DNA from: Dimorphilus gyrociliatus
Lineage: Eukaryota; Annelida; Polychaeta; Dinophilidae
Reading direction: 5' to 3'
Assembly: GCA_904063045.1 (NCBI GenBank)
Contig: CAJFCJ010000046.1
Span: 40,692-104,691 of the forward strand
Length of the DNA stretch: 64,000 nucleotides
This document shows positions 54,519 through 64,000 of the stretch, in pieces. The translations under genes were made by a program, and so were the position numbers. The notes under the pieces are model-generated. The model was not told where the DNA came from, ran no database searches, and saw nothing but the letters and a program-made list of their open reading frames with translations. How positions within the stretch are numbered: position 1 is the stretch's first letter; every line of letters begins with the position of its first letter.

Positions 54519-56532
54519 ATGGAAAACTTATAAACATAGCAAACGAAATGGATTACTCCGCTAAATGCACTACATCGAATGAGTACAGCGCGTTCTTTAA
54601 TTGTGAAAATGTATTTTATCCTGTTTGGGAAAATATCAATCAATGGGCCACATCTTGCAGCTATCCAAATTGCATTAATCATTGGATTGAAATTACCTTT
54701 AGCAGACCATATGATATTGTTGATATATGCGTATATCAAAGACCTTTTTCGAAATTGATAACACTTTCCTCAATAGACATAACACTTGGAAGTTCAGATC
54801 AAATGAATATTCGTTTGAATTTGTATGAAACTTGTTTTCTCTTACTGTTTACAGTTGGATTTGGTGCTTCTAAAGCTAAATTTGTAACTTCTGGTCCTAC
54901 TGCACAATCAATAAATGTTGGATTTCAATCAGTACTTATATACAGTTATGATGGTAAAGAATTAGTATTGAATTTTATCATGTTAATCGACTTTTTTCAC
55001 TTATACAGATGAAGCAACCATTGAAAGTATACATTATATAAATATAGCTAATATGGAACATGGAGCCATTTGCTCTTCATCAAGTGGCACTGATTGTTTA
55101 GAGACAATTCATAATGAGTATCATACCCAATGGAATATGGAATGTCCCCTAATAAGTTCAACAGAGAAGTGTCAAGGACAATTTATAAATGTAACATTTT
55201 CTTTTCCTGCTAAGCCAAATCTACTTTGCCTAGCCAATGGGTACTTTGCAATAATTTTTTATTTTATGACAATAAACTTAGCATTTCGTTTGTCATTTCG
55301 ATAGTCATGCAGTACTGACTCATATAAAAACATTAAGAGCTGTTTGGAGTTCTGGTTATAATCAAGTACTTCAACTTTTATCCTCTGCTGAGAGAAAATG
55401 TTATGACTATGATGGAGATTTTGATATTGAATATTGGATTCAATTGGTAATTATAGATGGCTATTCCACTGCAAATAATGCTCTGAGAACAATAGAAGTT
55501 TTTGCAAAAGGTAGTTTATTCAATATTCTGTTCTTCTCTCCCTCCTCTTTCTTAACCATCTTTCTTTCCCCAACTAGAGGATAATCAGAAAATTTATAGT
55601 ATTCAACATCGTTCGTTTGTTGTTTATCACTTGCCAAGATATTTATGGAAGAATTTCACAACACTTAGCTTCCAGGTCAAAGGTCAAATTGTTAATCAAG
55701 ATACTGATTGTTCCTCCCTAATTTTGCGTTTTCGAAATGTTAATAAAACTTATTTTTTAGTGAGGTTAGATTTTAATGAAAATTCTGTAGAAAAATCATT
55801 TTTAAAGATATTCAGAACAACAATATATTTCCACTGGTTTAATAATTCACAGTCATTAATTGATTGTCATAAATGGAATTATTATTGGTTAGAATTCTCT
55901 CTTGGCCAAATAAAATTTGGTTATGGAAAACCAAGTGCAATGTCACTATCCTATTTTTCAGTTCAACAGGATTTGTTTGTGGATGTAGAAGAAATTATTA
56001 TAAGAAATTTACATGATGGTTTAATAAATAATTTAAAAATAAATCATCAAGGTTTGTTGATCAATTGCTCGATTGGTTTCCTTTTTCTAATTCTATTCAT
56101 ATTTTAGATGGTAGAAGAATTATATTTTTTAATTCTACTCATCATCAATTTTGTGCTGTCTACAATTTTTTTAATGAATTTATCTATGCTTGCATTCCTT
56201 TACAATCAAAATTATCATATTTTCAATTCAAATTAGAGATTGATGATCAATTAAAGATAACTCTTATCAATCCTGTTGTCATTATTGATAAACAATTGTC
56301 AATAAATGAAGATGTAGTTGGAAGATGGCAATATTCCTTAGAAAATAGACAATTTAATCAGTTTTATAAGCTTTGTTCTCTAGATTTGCACATTCAGATC
56401 TCCAAGAATATCACTTTCATTTGTAAGGGAATTAACATTGAAATAAAGTATATTATTTCAGATATAATAACTAAAAGAAAATGGAATTTCACCGACAAAT
56501 TGTCATGTACGTTATACTCTTCAGAATTGTAA
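54519..56532 (+). CDS. Secreted discoidin-like (F5/8C) and FAMeT-domain protein, intact paralogue
   Basis: Exons 54519-54953, 55009-55240, 55305-55510, 55578-56051 and 56108-56532. All introns are GT-AG, 55-67 bp, and phase correctly. The first exon (signal peptide) is not found. Module 1: NIANEMDYSAKCTTSNEYSA, WIEITFSRPYDIVDICVYQR, NVGFQSVLIYSYD. Module 2: MEHGAICSSSSGTDC, CQGQFINVTFSFPAKP. Module 3: RAVWSSGYNQVLQLL and YWIQLVIIDGY. The FAMeT domain follows (LSFQVKGQIVNQDTDCSSLI; CHKWNYYWLEFSLGQIKFGY). The last beta-rich domain (THHQFCAVYNFFNEFIYACI) ends at a Ser/Leu stop. Exon by exon it matches the minus-strand gene at 12839-14945. Probably an extracellular glycan- or lipid-binding protein; enzymatic activity is not implied by the FAMeT name. 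Confidence 0.85.
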
Positions 56533-57486
56533 AGAAGAGAGAGGACAGTCAAAAATGAAAAATTGAATCTTGAACTTTTAAAATATTCAATTTTCAATTA
56601 TAATTTTTAATACATATATTTTTACAAGAGATAGGAAATTCTTGATAAATAGTTGTGTTCTATCATTAATACGTACAAGCTGTGTTCAAAGTTCTTGATT
56701 TAACAAAATTTGCCAAAGTTTAACAGTTGAAGATTTTGGTTTTGAATGTAAATCTTGAAACTAAATACAGTCTTATTAAATGTCTCTGGCAGGGATGTTA
56801 AAGAGGGAAAAAAAGGAATTATTTAAAATGATATCAAAGAGAAATCTGCTGATGATATTAAATCATCTGGAAAAAGAATAGCTGTGTAAATTCTTTTGAA
56901 ACAATCTCATGGAAAATGTCATTGGCACAATTGCAAAGAAGTAGTGATAAAGAATTTACTGATCAATAGATTTAAAATCTCTCTGTAGAAAAACAGAAAT
57001 GAAAATTTTACGTTAAGAAAAGCATAAGATTGATCAAAGAAAACCATAAAAAGGTTGAGGATATCATCTGGACCTAATGTTCAAGTAAATTTAGTATAAA
57101 GCTTTGAATGCACTTTGTCAATTTAGCAAAATTTCATTGTTTTTATTATTGCAGCCAAAAACACCAGATGTCACTAGTAGTTAGATATTTCTAAATAATA
57201 AATATTTTGTTTTTCTTTTGATATTACTCAAAAGCTTTTACTTTACTATTTAATTATTAATTGTAAATTTAATCTAAACAGATGAATTTGTATTTTTCTA
57301 TCATAAAATATAAATGAATATTTGACCCATAAAACTGTATAGAAAAATTATATAAATATAGACAAACTCTTTCATGGACTTGTTTGGGTTTTTGTTGTTG
57401 TTGGAAAGATATTTTATCAGTAAAATATGAGTATAGTTCAGAGAATTGTACTAGTTTTTTCATGATTAATTAAGATATATTCAAAT
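56533..57486. other. Intergenic, no gene seen
   Basis: AT-rich sequence without recognisable coding or repeat content. Confidence 0.4.
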
Positions 57487-57910
57487 TACAAAAGTTTGGT
57501 GTGACAGCTTTAACTTGTATAGATATTGTATATTCAATAAATTTTGCTTGCTTCTTTCTTCATCATAAACAAGAGACAAAATTAGTGTTATATATTCCCA
57601 TATTAAGAGCAATCAGGAAACATAGAAGAGCAATTTCTCATGTATTGCCAGCTTTTTATTCTGGAACAGAAGGAAGGAGATTCGAACTTTAACCTTATTG
57701 TTAATGTTCAACTGTTTTCTATGAGTTTGTGCCAGCTACAATCACAATTATAACTTATCATAGATGGGAAAATATATATTCCTTATCAGAGTAAGAATTT
57801 GAATTAATTGTTGATTTTCAAATTCAACAATAAATCCTCTTGTTCATGGGTTATACAAAATCATCTATAAGACTTCAAACCAAGTCTTGATCCCAACTCT
57901 GAAAACCTTA
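57487..57910 (+). pseudogene. Decayed copy of the downstream class A GPCR
   Basis: Short matches in order to 58127-59065: GVTALTCIDIVYSIN (versus GVTVLTFTDVFYSLS), LVLYIPILRAIRKHRRAIS (versus LLLYIPILRAVQRHRQVIS), TINPLVHG and a K-SSIRL-like tail. The parts between are deleted or frameshifted and stops interrupt. It lies directly upstream of the intact gene, in tandem. Confidence 0.75.
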
Positions 57911-58126
57911 TTTTCCAACTCAATATTTGCCTATCTACAATTTTTTGGTCTGTATTTTAGCAATACCTTTTTACTCCATCTCCATAAAACATAATATTCC
58001 ATAATGCTGTAGTTAATTATAATACAGTCATTTGTTAACTCAATAATTCATAGTCTTCTAATGCATCATTCAACATTTGATACGTTTAATTTTCATCTAG
58101 AGTTGCATTAGAAGAAGGAAATATAT

Positions 58127-59065
58127 TTGCAGTGTAGAAATATGGTCTATTCAAACATTTACATCTTCAGTTTTGCAGTTTTTAATCAAGTTATTGGATT
58201 TCTTTTGAATAGTAATTTAATCCTTATCTCTTTTCTTAATAAAAATCTTTGGAAATTACATAATTTTGGTGTGACAGTATTGACATTCACAGATGTTTTC
58301 TACTCATTAAGTGTATTGCTCTTGATTTTGCTTTATAAGGAACAATTAAAATATTACCATTGTCTTATTGCAGTTCAATTTATATTTATGATAATTACAG
58401 TATCATCTTTAACCTTGACCTTAATTACATTTGAAAAGTTTGTGGCAGTTGTAAAACCATTAACATTCTATAAAAATTGGACAATGAAGAGAGCTTTTTT
58501 CTCACTTTTCTGTATATGGTCAATTAGCTTTGTCATTTGCTCATTACCTTTTATGGGTTGGAACAAATACAAGGCCATTTTGAAGGTCAATAATACTTTT
58601 CAATGTAACGCTTTCAGTGTTGTCTCTTCTTCTTATCTTTATTTATGGCTATTTACTACTGTTTTACCAAATTCAATTACCAGTTTACTATTATACATTC
58701 CCATTCTAAGAGCTGTACAGAGGCACAGACAAGTAATTTCTGATCAATCAAATAATGTTAATAATATAAATTCTGAAGGGAGTAGTATTGGAACTTTAAC
58801 CTGTCTCTTGGCAATTAACTGTTTCTCTTGTATTCTACCAGCAGTCTTTGTTGTTGCTAACAATAAGAGACTGACAGAAAATTATGGTTTATCAGAGGCT
58901 AATTATGATTTAATGGTTGATATTGCAACAGCAATTGGTGCTTTAAATCCAACAATACATCCACTTGTTCATGGTTATACTAAATCATCAGTAAGACTTG
59001 ACACAAAGAAATTTTACCTAAAAATACTTAGAAAGATTACTTGTAAACAAACATTCAGAAAATAA
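58127..59065 (+). CDS. Class A (rhodopsin-like) GPCR, divergent
   Basis: A single open frame. The first ATG is at 58142 (MVYSNIYIFSF); upstream codons may come from a splice at TTTGCAG (58131). Seven hydrophobic segments. TM1 has LLNSNLILISF (N1.50). TM3 begins after YYHC and ECL2 has NTFQCNAF, so the conserved disulphide is possible. At the end of TM3 the DRY box is EKF (TFEKFVAVVKPL). TM4 has W. TM6 lacks CWxP (INCFSCILP). TM7 has NPTIHPLVHG instead of NPxxY. These replacements make ligand type unpredictable; amine/melatonin-like receptors are only the closest general shape. A decayed tandem copy precedes it. Confidence 0.85.
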   Translation: MQCRNMVYSNIYIFSFAVFNQVIGFLLNSNLILISFLNKNLWKLHNFGVTVLTFTDVFYSLSVLLLILLYKEQLKYYHCLIAVQFIFMIITVSSLTLTLITFEKFVAVVKPLTFYKNWTMKRAFFSLFCIWSISFVICSLPFMGWNKYKAILKVNNTFQCNAFSVVSSSYLYLWLFTTVLPNSITSLLLYIPILRAVQRHRQVISDQSNNVNNINSEGSSIGTLTCLLAINCFSCILPAVFVVANNKRLTENYGLSEANYDLMVDIATAIGALNPTIHPLVHGYTKSSVRLDTKKFYLKILRKITCKQTFRK

Positions 59066-59405
59066 ACAAACACAATTTATTATTTATGCTCAGCTATCAT
59101 TCTTTTAAGAAATTCAAATAAATTTTCACAATAGTTAGCTGTTTTTTTTGTGAGAGAAAATGAAAATGCAATTATTAGAAATATGTCACAGGTTATAATT
59201 ATATAATTAATATAATAACAGGAATTAAATATTCCAGAACTTGTTGTTCTGTTGCCAAACTTTGATGGAACTATCATTTATAGCTTCTACAAAATCAGAT
59301 TGTGAGAGAGAAAGTTATTCATTCAAAATCTTAAAGGGAATGAACTAGAAAGGAAAAGATTTGCTACTTATTTAATTTAGCATTTGAGCTCCAGATCTAA
59401 CTGAC
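59066..59405. other. Intergenic, no gene seen
   Basis: AT-rich 3' flank of the GPCR. Confidence 0.4.
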
Positions 59406-59594
59406 ATGTTTATTTTCAGAAATTATGATTTTGTAAGATTTACAAAGCAGAAAAAAGTTGAATATAAAATCATGAAGAAATTAATGACATTACCATTCGT
59501 GCCCTCTGATCTGATAGAACCAACATTTAAGACTCTTAAAGAAATATATCCAATTGAAATGAAGTCTCTATTTAAAGAAGTGGGTTTAATATGA
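59406..59594 (+). pseudogene. MULE transposase fragment
   Basis: The frame reads YKIMKKLMTLPFVPSDLIEP, then TFKTLKEIY, the LALPFLPS block found in the C-terminal part of the MULE transposases here (12435 and about 52085). It stands alone, fused to the LRR pseudogene that follows. Confidence 0.6.
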
Positions 59595-59599
59595 TTTGT

Positions 59600-60880
59600 G
59601 GAGAACTTGAAGCCTCATGCAATACTTTGAAATCAATTACTGTTGTTTAGGATAATTTGAATGATAGAGAAGAGCAATGATGCTTGAATATACATTTCAA
59701 ATCTGTTCATCATTAAATTTTATTAAATTATCTTGGAATAAGAATATGAGAGATGGCTTTAAAAATATTTGTGATGGACTCAAAAACCTTCTCTTATACT
59801 TTAAAATCAATCAATGTAGCTTCATGTGAGTTAAATGCTGATCAAGCTAAGATGTGAGGTGAATTATGAAAAAAGCTGTTCATCATTAAAAGATATTGGG
59901 TTATCTGGTAATGAGAAAATGGGATATGTATTTAGAAATATTTGTGAAGGACTGAAAGCCTGCTCCAACACTTTGAAATCAATAAATGTAGATTAGTGTA
60001 AGTTGAATATTAAGCCAGCCATGATGTTAGGGAAAATCAATTCAGAAATGTTAATGGAAAACATTTGTTTAACTGGTAATGAGAATGTTGGTGAAATATT
60101 TTAATTTATTTGTGAGGATTGCAATGTCTCCTCCAGGATTATTAAAACAATTGCAAATTGGTGTAATTTAAGTGCTGAACAGGCAATGATGTTGGAGAAA
60201 ACATTTAAAAACTGTTCAGCATTAGAAAACATTTGGTTATATAATAATGAGAATATGGAAGATGGATTCAAGTTTGTTTGTAAGGGACTCAATACATCTT
60301 CCAATACCTTAAAATCAATTGATATAAGTTGCTGTAACTTGAATGCTGAACAAGCAGAGATGCTTTGTCAAACATTACATAAGTCATCATTTTTAGAAGA
60401 TATTAATTTATCTTACAATGATAGCATGGGAAATGGATTGAAAGTGATTTGTGATAGACTCCAGTTCTCATTCAATACATTGAAATTAATTTATGTATCT
60501 TGCTGTAATTTGAATGTTCAACATGCAATGATACTGGGGCAAACATTTAAAAACTCTTTTTCAAACATTGAACACATTAAGCTAAATGACAATATAGATA
60601 TTGGAGATAAATTTAAAATGGATGTGGTAGAAAATGGCCATAAATGTATGGTTTTACCCTAACCCTAACCCAGCCCTTGTTTTTGCCTAACCTTTTTGAA
60701 TACCCCTAACCCTTAGATGGGACCCTCCTAAGAACATATCAACAGTTATCTTATTCCTCCTAACCATTTCCCAGGCTGAAATCTAACTTTCAAATATTTC
60801 ATTTATGGTTGTTTTCGACTGGTCCCATTTAAAATGATTCGTGAAGGACTCCACATCTCCTTCGATACTTTACAATTAAT
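59600..60880 (+). pseudogene. LRR pseudogene related to the 35-37 kb protein, split by a MITE
   Basis: Recognisable LRR units with many stops at 59600-60180: SINVASCELNADQAKM, IGLSGNEKMGYVFRNICEGL, KTIANWCNLSAEQAMML. Then comes an open stretch 60186-60619: CSALENIWLYNNENMEDGFK, SIDISCCNLNAEQAEML and ICDRLQFSFNTLKLI. A MITE occupies 60620-60826. After it, the frame resumes as MIREGLHISFDTL at 60832-60872. Removing the element and one 9-bp duplication restores a continuous repeat, so the MITE hit a gene that was still readable here. A small part could still be expressed, but the 5' part is dead. Confidence 0.75.
60620..60826 (-). mobile_element. MITE, type 1, intact, inserted in an LRR gene
   Basis: 207 bp, reverse orientation to the 30949 copy. 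The left end is GGATGTGGTA then GAAAATGGCCATAAATG. The right end is CATTTATGGTTGTTTTCGAC then TGGTCCC. Internal CCCTAACCCTAACCCAGCCC. Perfect target duplication ATTTAAAAT at 60611-60619 and 60827-60835. Confidence 0.94.
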
Positions 60881-61319
60881 TCATATAGCTAGGTGCATGT
60901 TAAGCACTAAAACAAGCAATAATTTTAGAACAAATATGTAGGGGTTGTAAACAGACAATAATTTGTGACTTTTCATTTCTTCAATATAATGAAAACATTT
61001 TTATACTAAGCAACTAAAGATGATTATGTATTTAGTTAATTATAATATTGTATATACAGATGAAAAATTGTTATTGATATTACCTAAGATATTTTTGTCT
61101 CATCAAAATGCAAATGGAAATCTTATTTCTCCAAGTTACAAAGTTTCTAAGAAAAGCAATAAATGTAAAGCATTTTTTTGAATGTGTCTAGTGAGAAATC
61201 TGTTTAATTTGAATAATTTTCTAAAAAATCAGGACAAAAAGAATTTTTTAGGTATAATTTGAAATTAATTAACTAGAATATTTTTTATTAAAAAGGTGTT
61301 TGTACTTTCCTGCTGGTGG
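60881..61319. other. Intergenic, no gene seen
   Basis: AT-rich, nothing recognised beyond the last LRR remnants. Confidence 0.4.
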
Positions 61320-61850
61320 TTGTAGGTAAGTACTGGTCCAAATAGAATTGAATTAAGAGTAAGGCACTTAGAAGAAAGATGTAGACTCGAGGGAGGATCA
61401 ATATAGAACCAAATTGTAAGAATAATATAACTGTATATTCTTAAGTAATATTAGACCTGTTCACTAAGAGGGTTCATTCAGCACTGAATGCCTGTTACTA
61501 CTTATGCCCTGCTTTTATACAATTCCTTATCAGTTGTTTATGCCTTAGCTTTTGCTAACAACAAGGGTCTAACCCCAGATAAGGATTGTTCACAACAAAC
61601 AGGGTCAGGGGTTATCATGTTATGCAGTAGTGATGTAAACAACAAAAACTTTGTGTAGTTGAACCATCAAGGGTCATTTGTTACATCATATTTATGAAAC
61701 TAAACACTTGTTGTTGTTGTCAACATTTTTGGTTATGCAACATCCTACCCTTTGCCTATAAAAGGGGTTGATTATGTCAGTTCTGTACCATTTACCCTAG
61801 AGACAACTATTTATTGAATTTTCTTTGACAACTGACAGGTAAATGCATTG
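61320..61850 (+). repeat. Possible solo LTR-like segment
   Basis: About 530 bp of more balanced composition than its AT-rich surroundings. It contains a TATA-like CCTATAAAAGGGG at about 61757 and ends ...TTGACAACTGACAG. A promoter-like element in an isolated, compositionally distinct block suggests a solo LTR or a promoter region. TG...CA ends and a 4-6-bp target duplication are not convincing, so this is tentative. Confidence 0.25.
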
Positions 61851-62574
61851 ACACAGAAAAAAAAATATTATGCAAATACCTTTGATGAGTCATTTCTTTT
61901 GGCTTTTTCCATCATTAACCAATCAATTTTACCAAATGATCTTAAAAAAGAAGAGAATCAAGGTAGAATAAAAAATAGAAATTATAGTTAAAATCCTTTT
62001 TTATAATTCATTGTAATTGAAAAAAAAAATTTCATGGTAATGTAGGCCTAATTCTATTACAAATTCTATAAGGAAAGTAGGAAAAAATGAATCATTCACT
62101 ATTATTTTTAACAATAACTCTGGATCAACACCGTTAAAAAAAGAAATTATTGATTCAGTATAAATCTATATACTAGAAAAGTTTATATGAATTTCTCTCT
62201 TAAAAACACAATATTTTAACATTTAAAACACGTCTTTTTTTAATGAAACTCTAAAAATTTTCAACAAACACTAGTTTATTTGGAAAAAGTTTTAGATAAG
62301 GTTACAATATTGTTTAGAAATAATGTTGCACTGTGTTTATTACTGTTGACTTATTCATTGGATGCATACAGAGAAAAAAAAAGTTAATGTAAGGGTTAGA
62401 AATTATATCCGGTCTTTATGTTCATATTTTTCAATTGAGAATATTTATTGCTGTCTTAATAAAGTCCAAATGCTCTGTTATCTGTTTTTTGAGAAGAAAA
62501 ATTACTAATTGGTGAATGAAAAATAGAACAAACTATACCCTAAAAAAAAATGATGGAATTGCCAACATTTTTCC
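61851..62574. other. Intergenic, no gene seen
   Basis: AT-rich 3' flank of the serine protease homologue. Confidence 0.35.
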
Positions 62575-64000
62575 TATACCAGAATGTATGAAGCCATATA
62601 TATGCCATTTTTCATCATGGAAACATGATAAAGATCCATCATGTCGTTTCTAAAATAAAAATGACTGAACTTCTGTTAATTGTGTAAAAAATGTTCTTAC
62701 AATATCAATAATTCTGCTTGATCCTTCAGGATTACTTGCACATAAAATATTTGAATACTTATTTTCAATTGAAATTGTATCTTCATCTGTAAGTTTGCAT
62801 TCTTCTTTTGTTAATAGTTTCACTTCTTTTTGATACATACTCCTCTTTAAAGGATCTATTTAAATGTTATGTTACATTACATTCTAAAATAAACAAAAAT
62901 ACTACCAGTTATTTCTTCATATTGAAAGTATGAAAATTTGCAAAAAACATTTTTGTTATTTTCAATATTTTTCAAATTGGGTAAACAAATTGGTTGAACA
63001 CTTTTATTAAATTCTAATGGAGATTTCAATTTAATAACTGAAATATCATATAGTTTATGATAGCTATAAAGTGATGGATATATAACATCTTCTATTGAAT
63101 AAAATTCTGAATATTTAAAATTCTGATTTACTTGTCCAACAACAACTTTTACTGATAAATAATTCTTCCTGAGTAAAATCAAATCAATTTTCTATTAAAT
63201 CAAAATTTGTAAATTAAAAAGTATACTTCTGAAAGCATAGGCGACTTGTCAGTAAATATTTCTTATCAATTATAACTGCATTACATAGAAAAATAGAAGA
63301 GACTGTCAGCATTGCCTTTTCAACAAGAAGAGAGATAATTATTATTTAATCAAAGAAATTTCACTTACTTTCCAAGGCATTTCTCCTAATTTTACTTGAT
63401 TTGTATCATAAAACAGACTAGAATAATTAGTATTTTTACCACATGAGTCACGTGACAAAATATCATCCAAATCTTTTATATGGTTAACAAAACCAATTCA
63501 ATAATATTACTTTTTTTTTATGCAATAAAATGAAAAATTTACCTGAATTTTTACATGCTTGTATTGATATTTTATGAATTTTAATTTCAAAGTGCTCTTT
63601 TGAATTGGCAGTTATAAAAATCTATAATTATGAATTGAATGATATATATAGTATTTTACACAAACAAAACTATTTCCACTTCTTTTATATTTTCATATTT
63701 AAATTCAACTTCAAGTTGTGGCATGTCTCTTTCCCTTTCAGAAATTATTACAATCTTTAGACATTGTTCTCCATTACTTGTTAATTTCAATTTTGGTGAA
63801 ATAAGTTGAGATTTGTATAAATCTTCTGAACTGATACTACAAATTCCAAGTTTGTCATCTAAAAGATTAATGAAAGCAAAAAAGATAAATAACTAAAAAT
63901 CTTTTGTAATTTTCAATTTTTTGTACAAACAGTGTGCTTCATATTTATATTTGTCAAATATATTTTTAGACCAACCATATCCTTGATTTAATGGATGATT
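62545..64000 (-). CDS. Complement-type serine protease homologue, catalytic His and Ser replaced, 5' beyond window
   Basis: Minus-strand exons: about 63900-64000 (GYGWSKNIF, YEAHCLYKKL); about 63662-63860 (LGICSISSEDLYKSQL); 63543-63623 (EIKIHKISIQACKNS), non-catalytic modules not firmly typed; then a trypsin fold. Its start is DSCGKNTN and LGEMPWK (about 63378-63470). The next exon has AVIIDKKYLLTSRLCF, where VLTAAHC is expected. Next come VVVGQVNQNF and YDISVIKLKSPLEF, then VQPICLPNL (about 62885-63182), with the Asp present. ILCASNPEGSS lies at about 62715-62760. The last exon (about 62545-62648) has RHDGSLSCF where GDSGGPLxC is expected, then WHIYGFIHSG. With His and Ser changed it should be inactive, acting as a binding or regulatory homologue. 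C1r/MASP/factor-C-like or clip-domain homologues are alternatives. Confidence 0.7.

Noticed and set aside
57269-57463. Minus-strand 64-codon ORF
   Set aside because: Low-complexity, Gln/Tyr-rich by base composition, with no homologous copy in the window.

Overview
This is a 64-kb piece of an animal nuclear genome. It is AT-rich and has many spliced genes with very short introns, mostly 49-67 bp in those I could place between reading frames. Gene content is metazoan: a calcium-activated chloride channel regulator (CLCA), relaxin-receptor-type (type C LGR) GPCRs with LDLa and LRR ectodomains, discoidin (F5/8C) plus FAMeT-domain proteins, a PAN/trefoil secreted protein, a short-chain dehydrogenase, a KY/hillarin-type protein and a complement-style serine protease homologue. 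I cannot place the phylum from sequence alone. An invertebrate is most likely. There is one assembly gap (Ns at 19279-19445).

Layout. 1-2335: 3' part of a CLCA gene (+). 2337-5107: nest of transposon debris (MITE, MULE, Tc1, MULE end, MITE). 6370-12086: LDLa/LRR/7TM receptor (-) with SRCR-like and C-type-lectin-like upstream exons. 12435-17718: a discoidin/FAMeT gene (-) flanked by pieces of MULE transposases. 18580-20734: an orphan N-terminal exon (-), then a second LGR-type receptor (+) with an in-frame stop. 20735-28916: gene-poor, with an extracellular protein (24.6-25.4 kb), LRR debris and a small secreted ORF with an in-frame TGA. 28917-30460: PAN/trefoil protein (-). 31372-32548: complete four-exon SDR gene (+). 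33.3-33.8 kb: small four-TM protein (-). 35148-37268: single-exon 706-aa LRR protein (+). 38.6-40.7 kb: Ty3/gypsy remnant and a nearly intact Tc1 element. 40.7-42.8 kb: KY-like protein with a dynein-stalk-like C-terminus (+). 44.7-45.4 kb: dead mariner. 46.1-47.7 kb: discoidin-domain gene (+). 48.1-53.4 kb: three MULE copies around a decayed discoidin gene. 54.5-56.5 kb: intact paralogue of the 13-15 kb discoidin/FAMeT gene (+). 57.5-59.1 kb: a class A GPCR and its pseudogene copy. 59.4-60.9 kb: LRR pseudogene split by a MITE. 62.5-64 kb: serine protease homologue (-), running off the window.

The strongest unifying pattern is mobile DNA. One family of ~180-215-bp MITEs carries internal TTAGGG-like runs and imperfect terminal inverted repeats. 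Five copies sit between 9-bp target-site duplications, as expected of Mutator-like elements. Several MULE copies in the window could be the source of the enzyme. These MULEs encode a Cys/His finger (often with a YGRQK motif), a FLYWCH-like segment and a DDE transposase. They end in inverted arrays of short tandem units, with a different unit in each element. Much of the remaining coding sequence is cell-surface or secreted and exists as diverging paralogues within the window, several of them broken. I found no operon-like or defence-like system.
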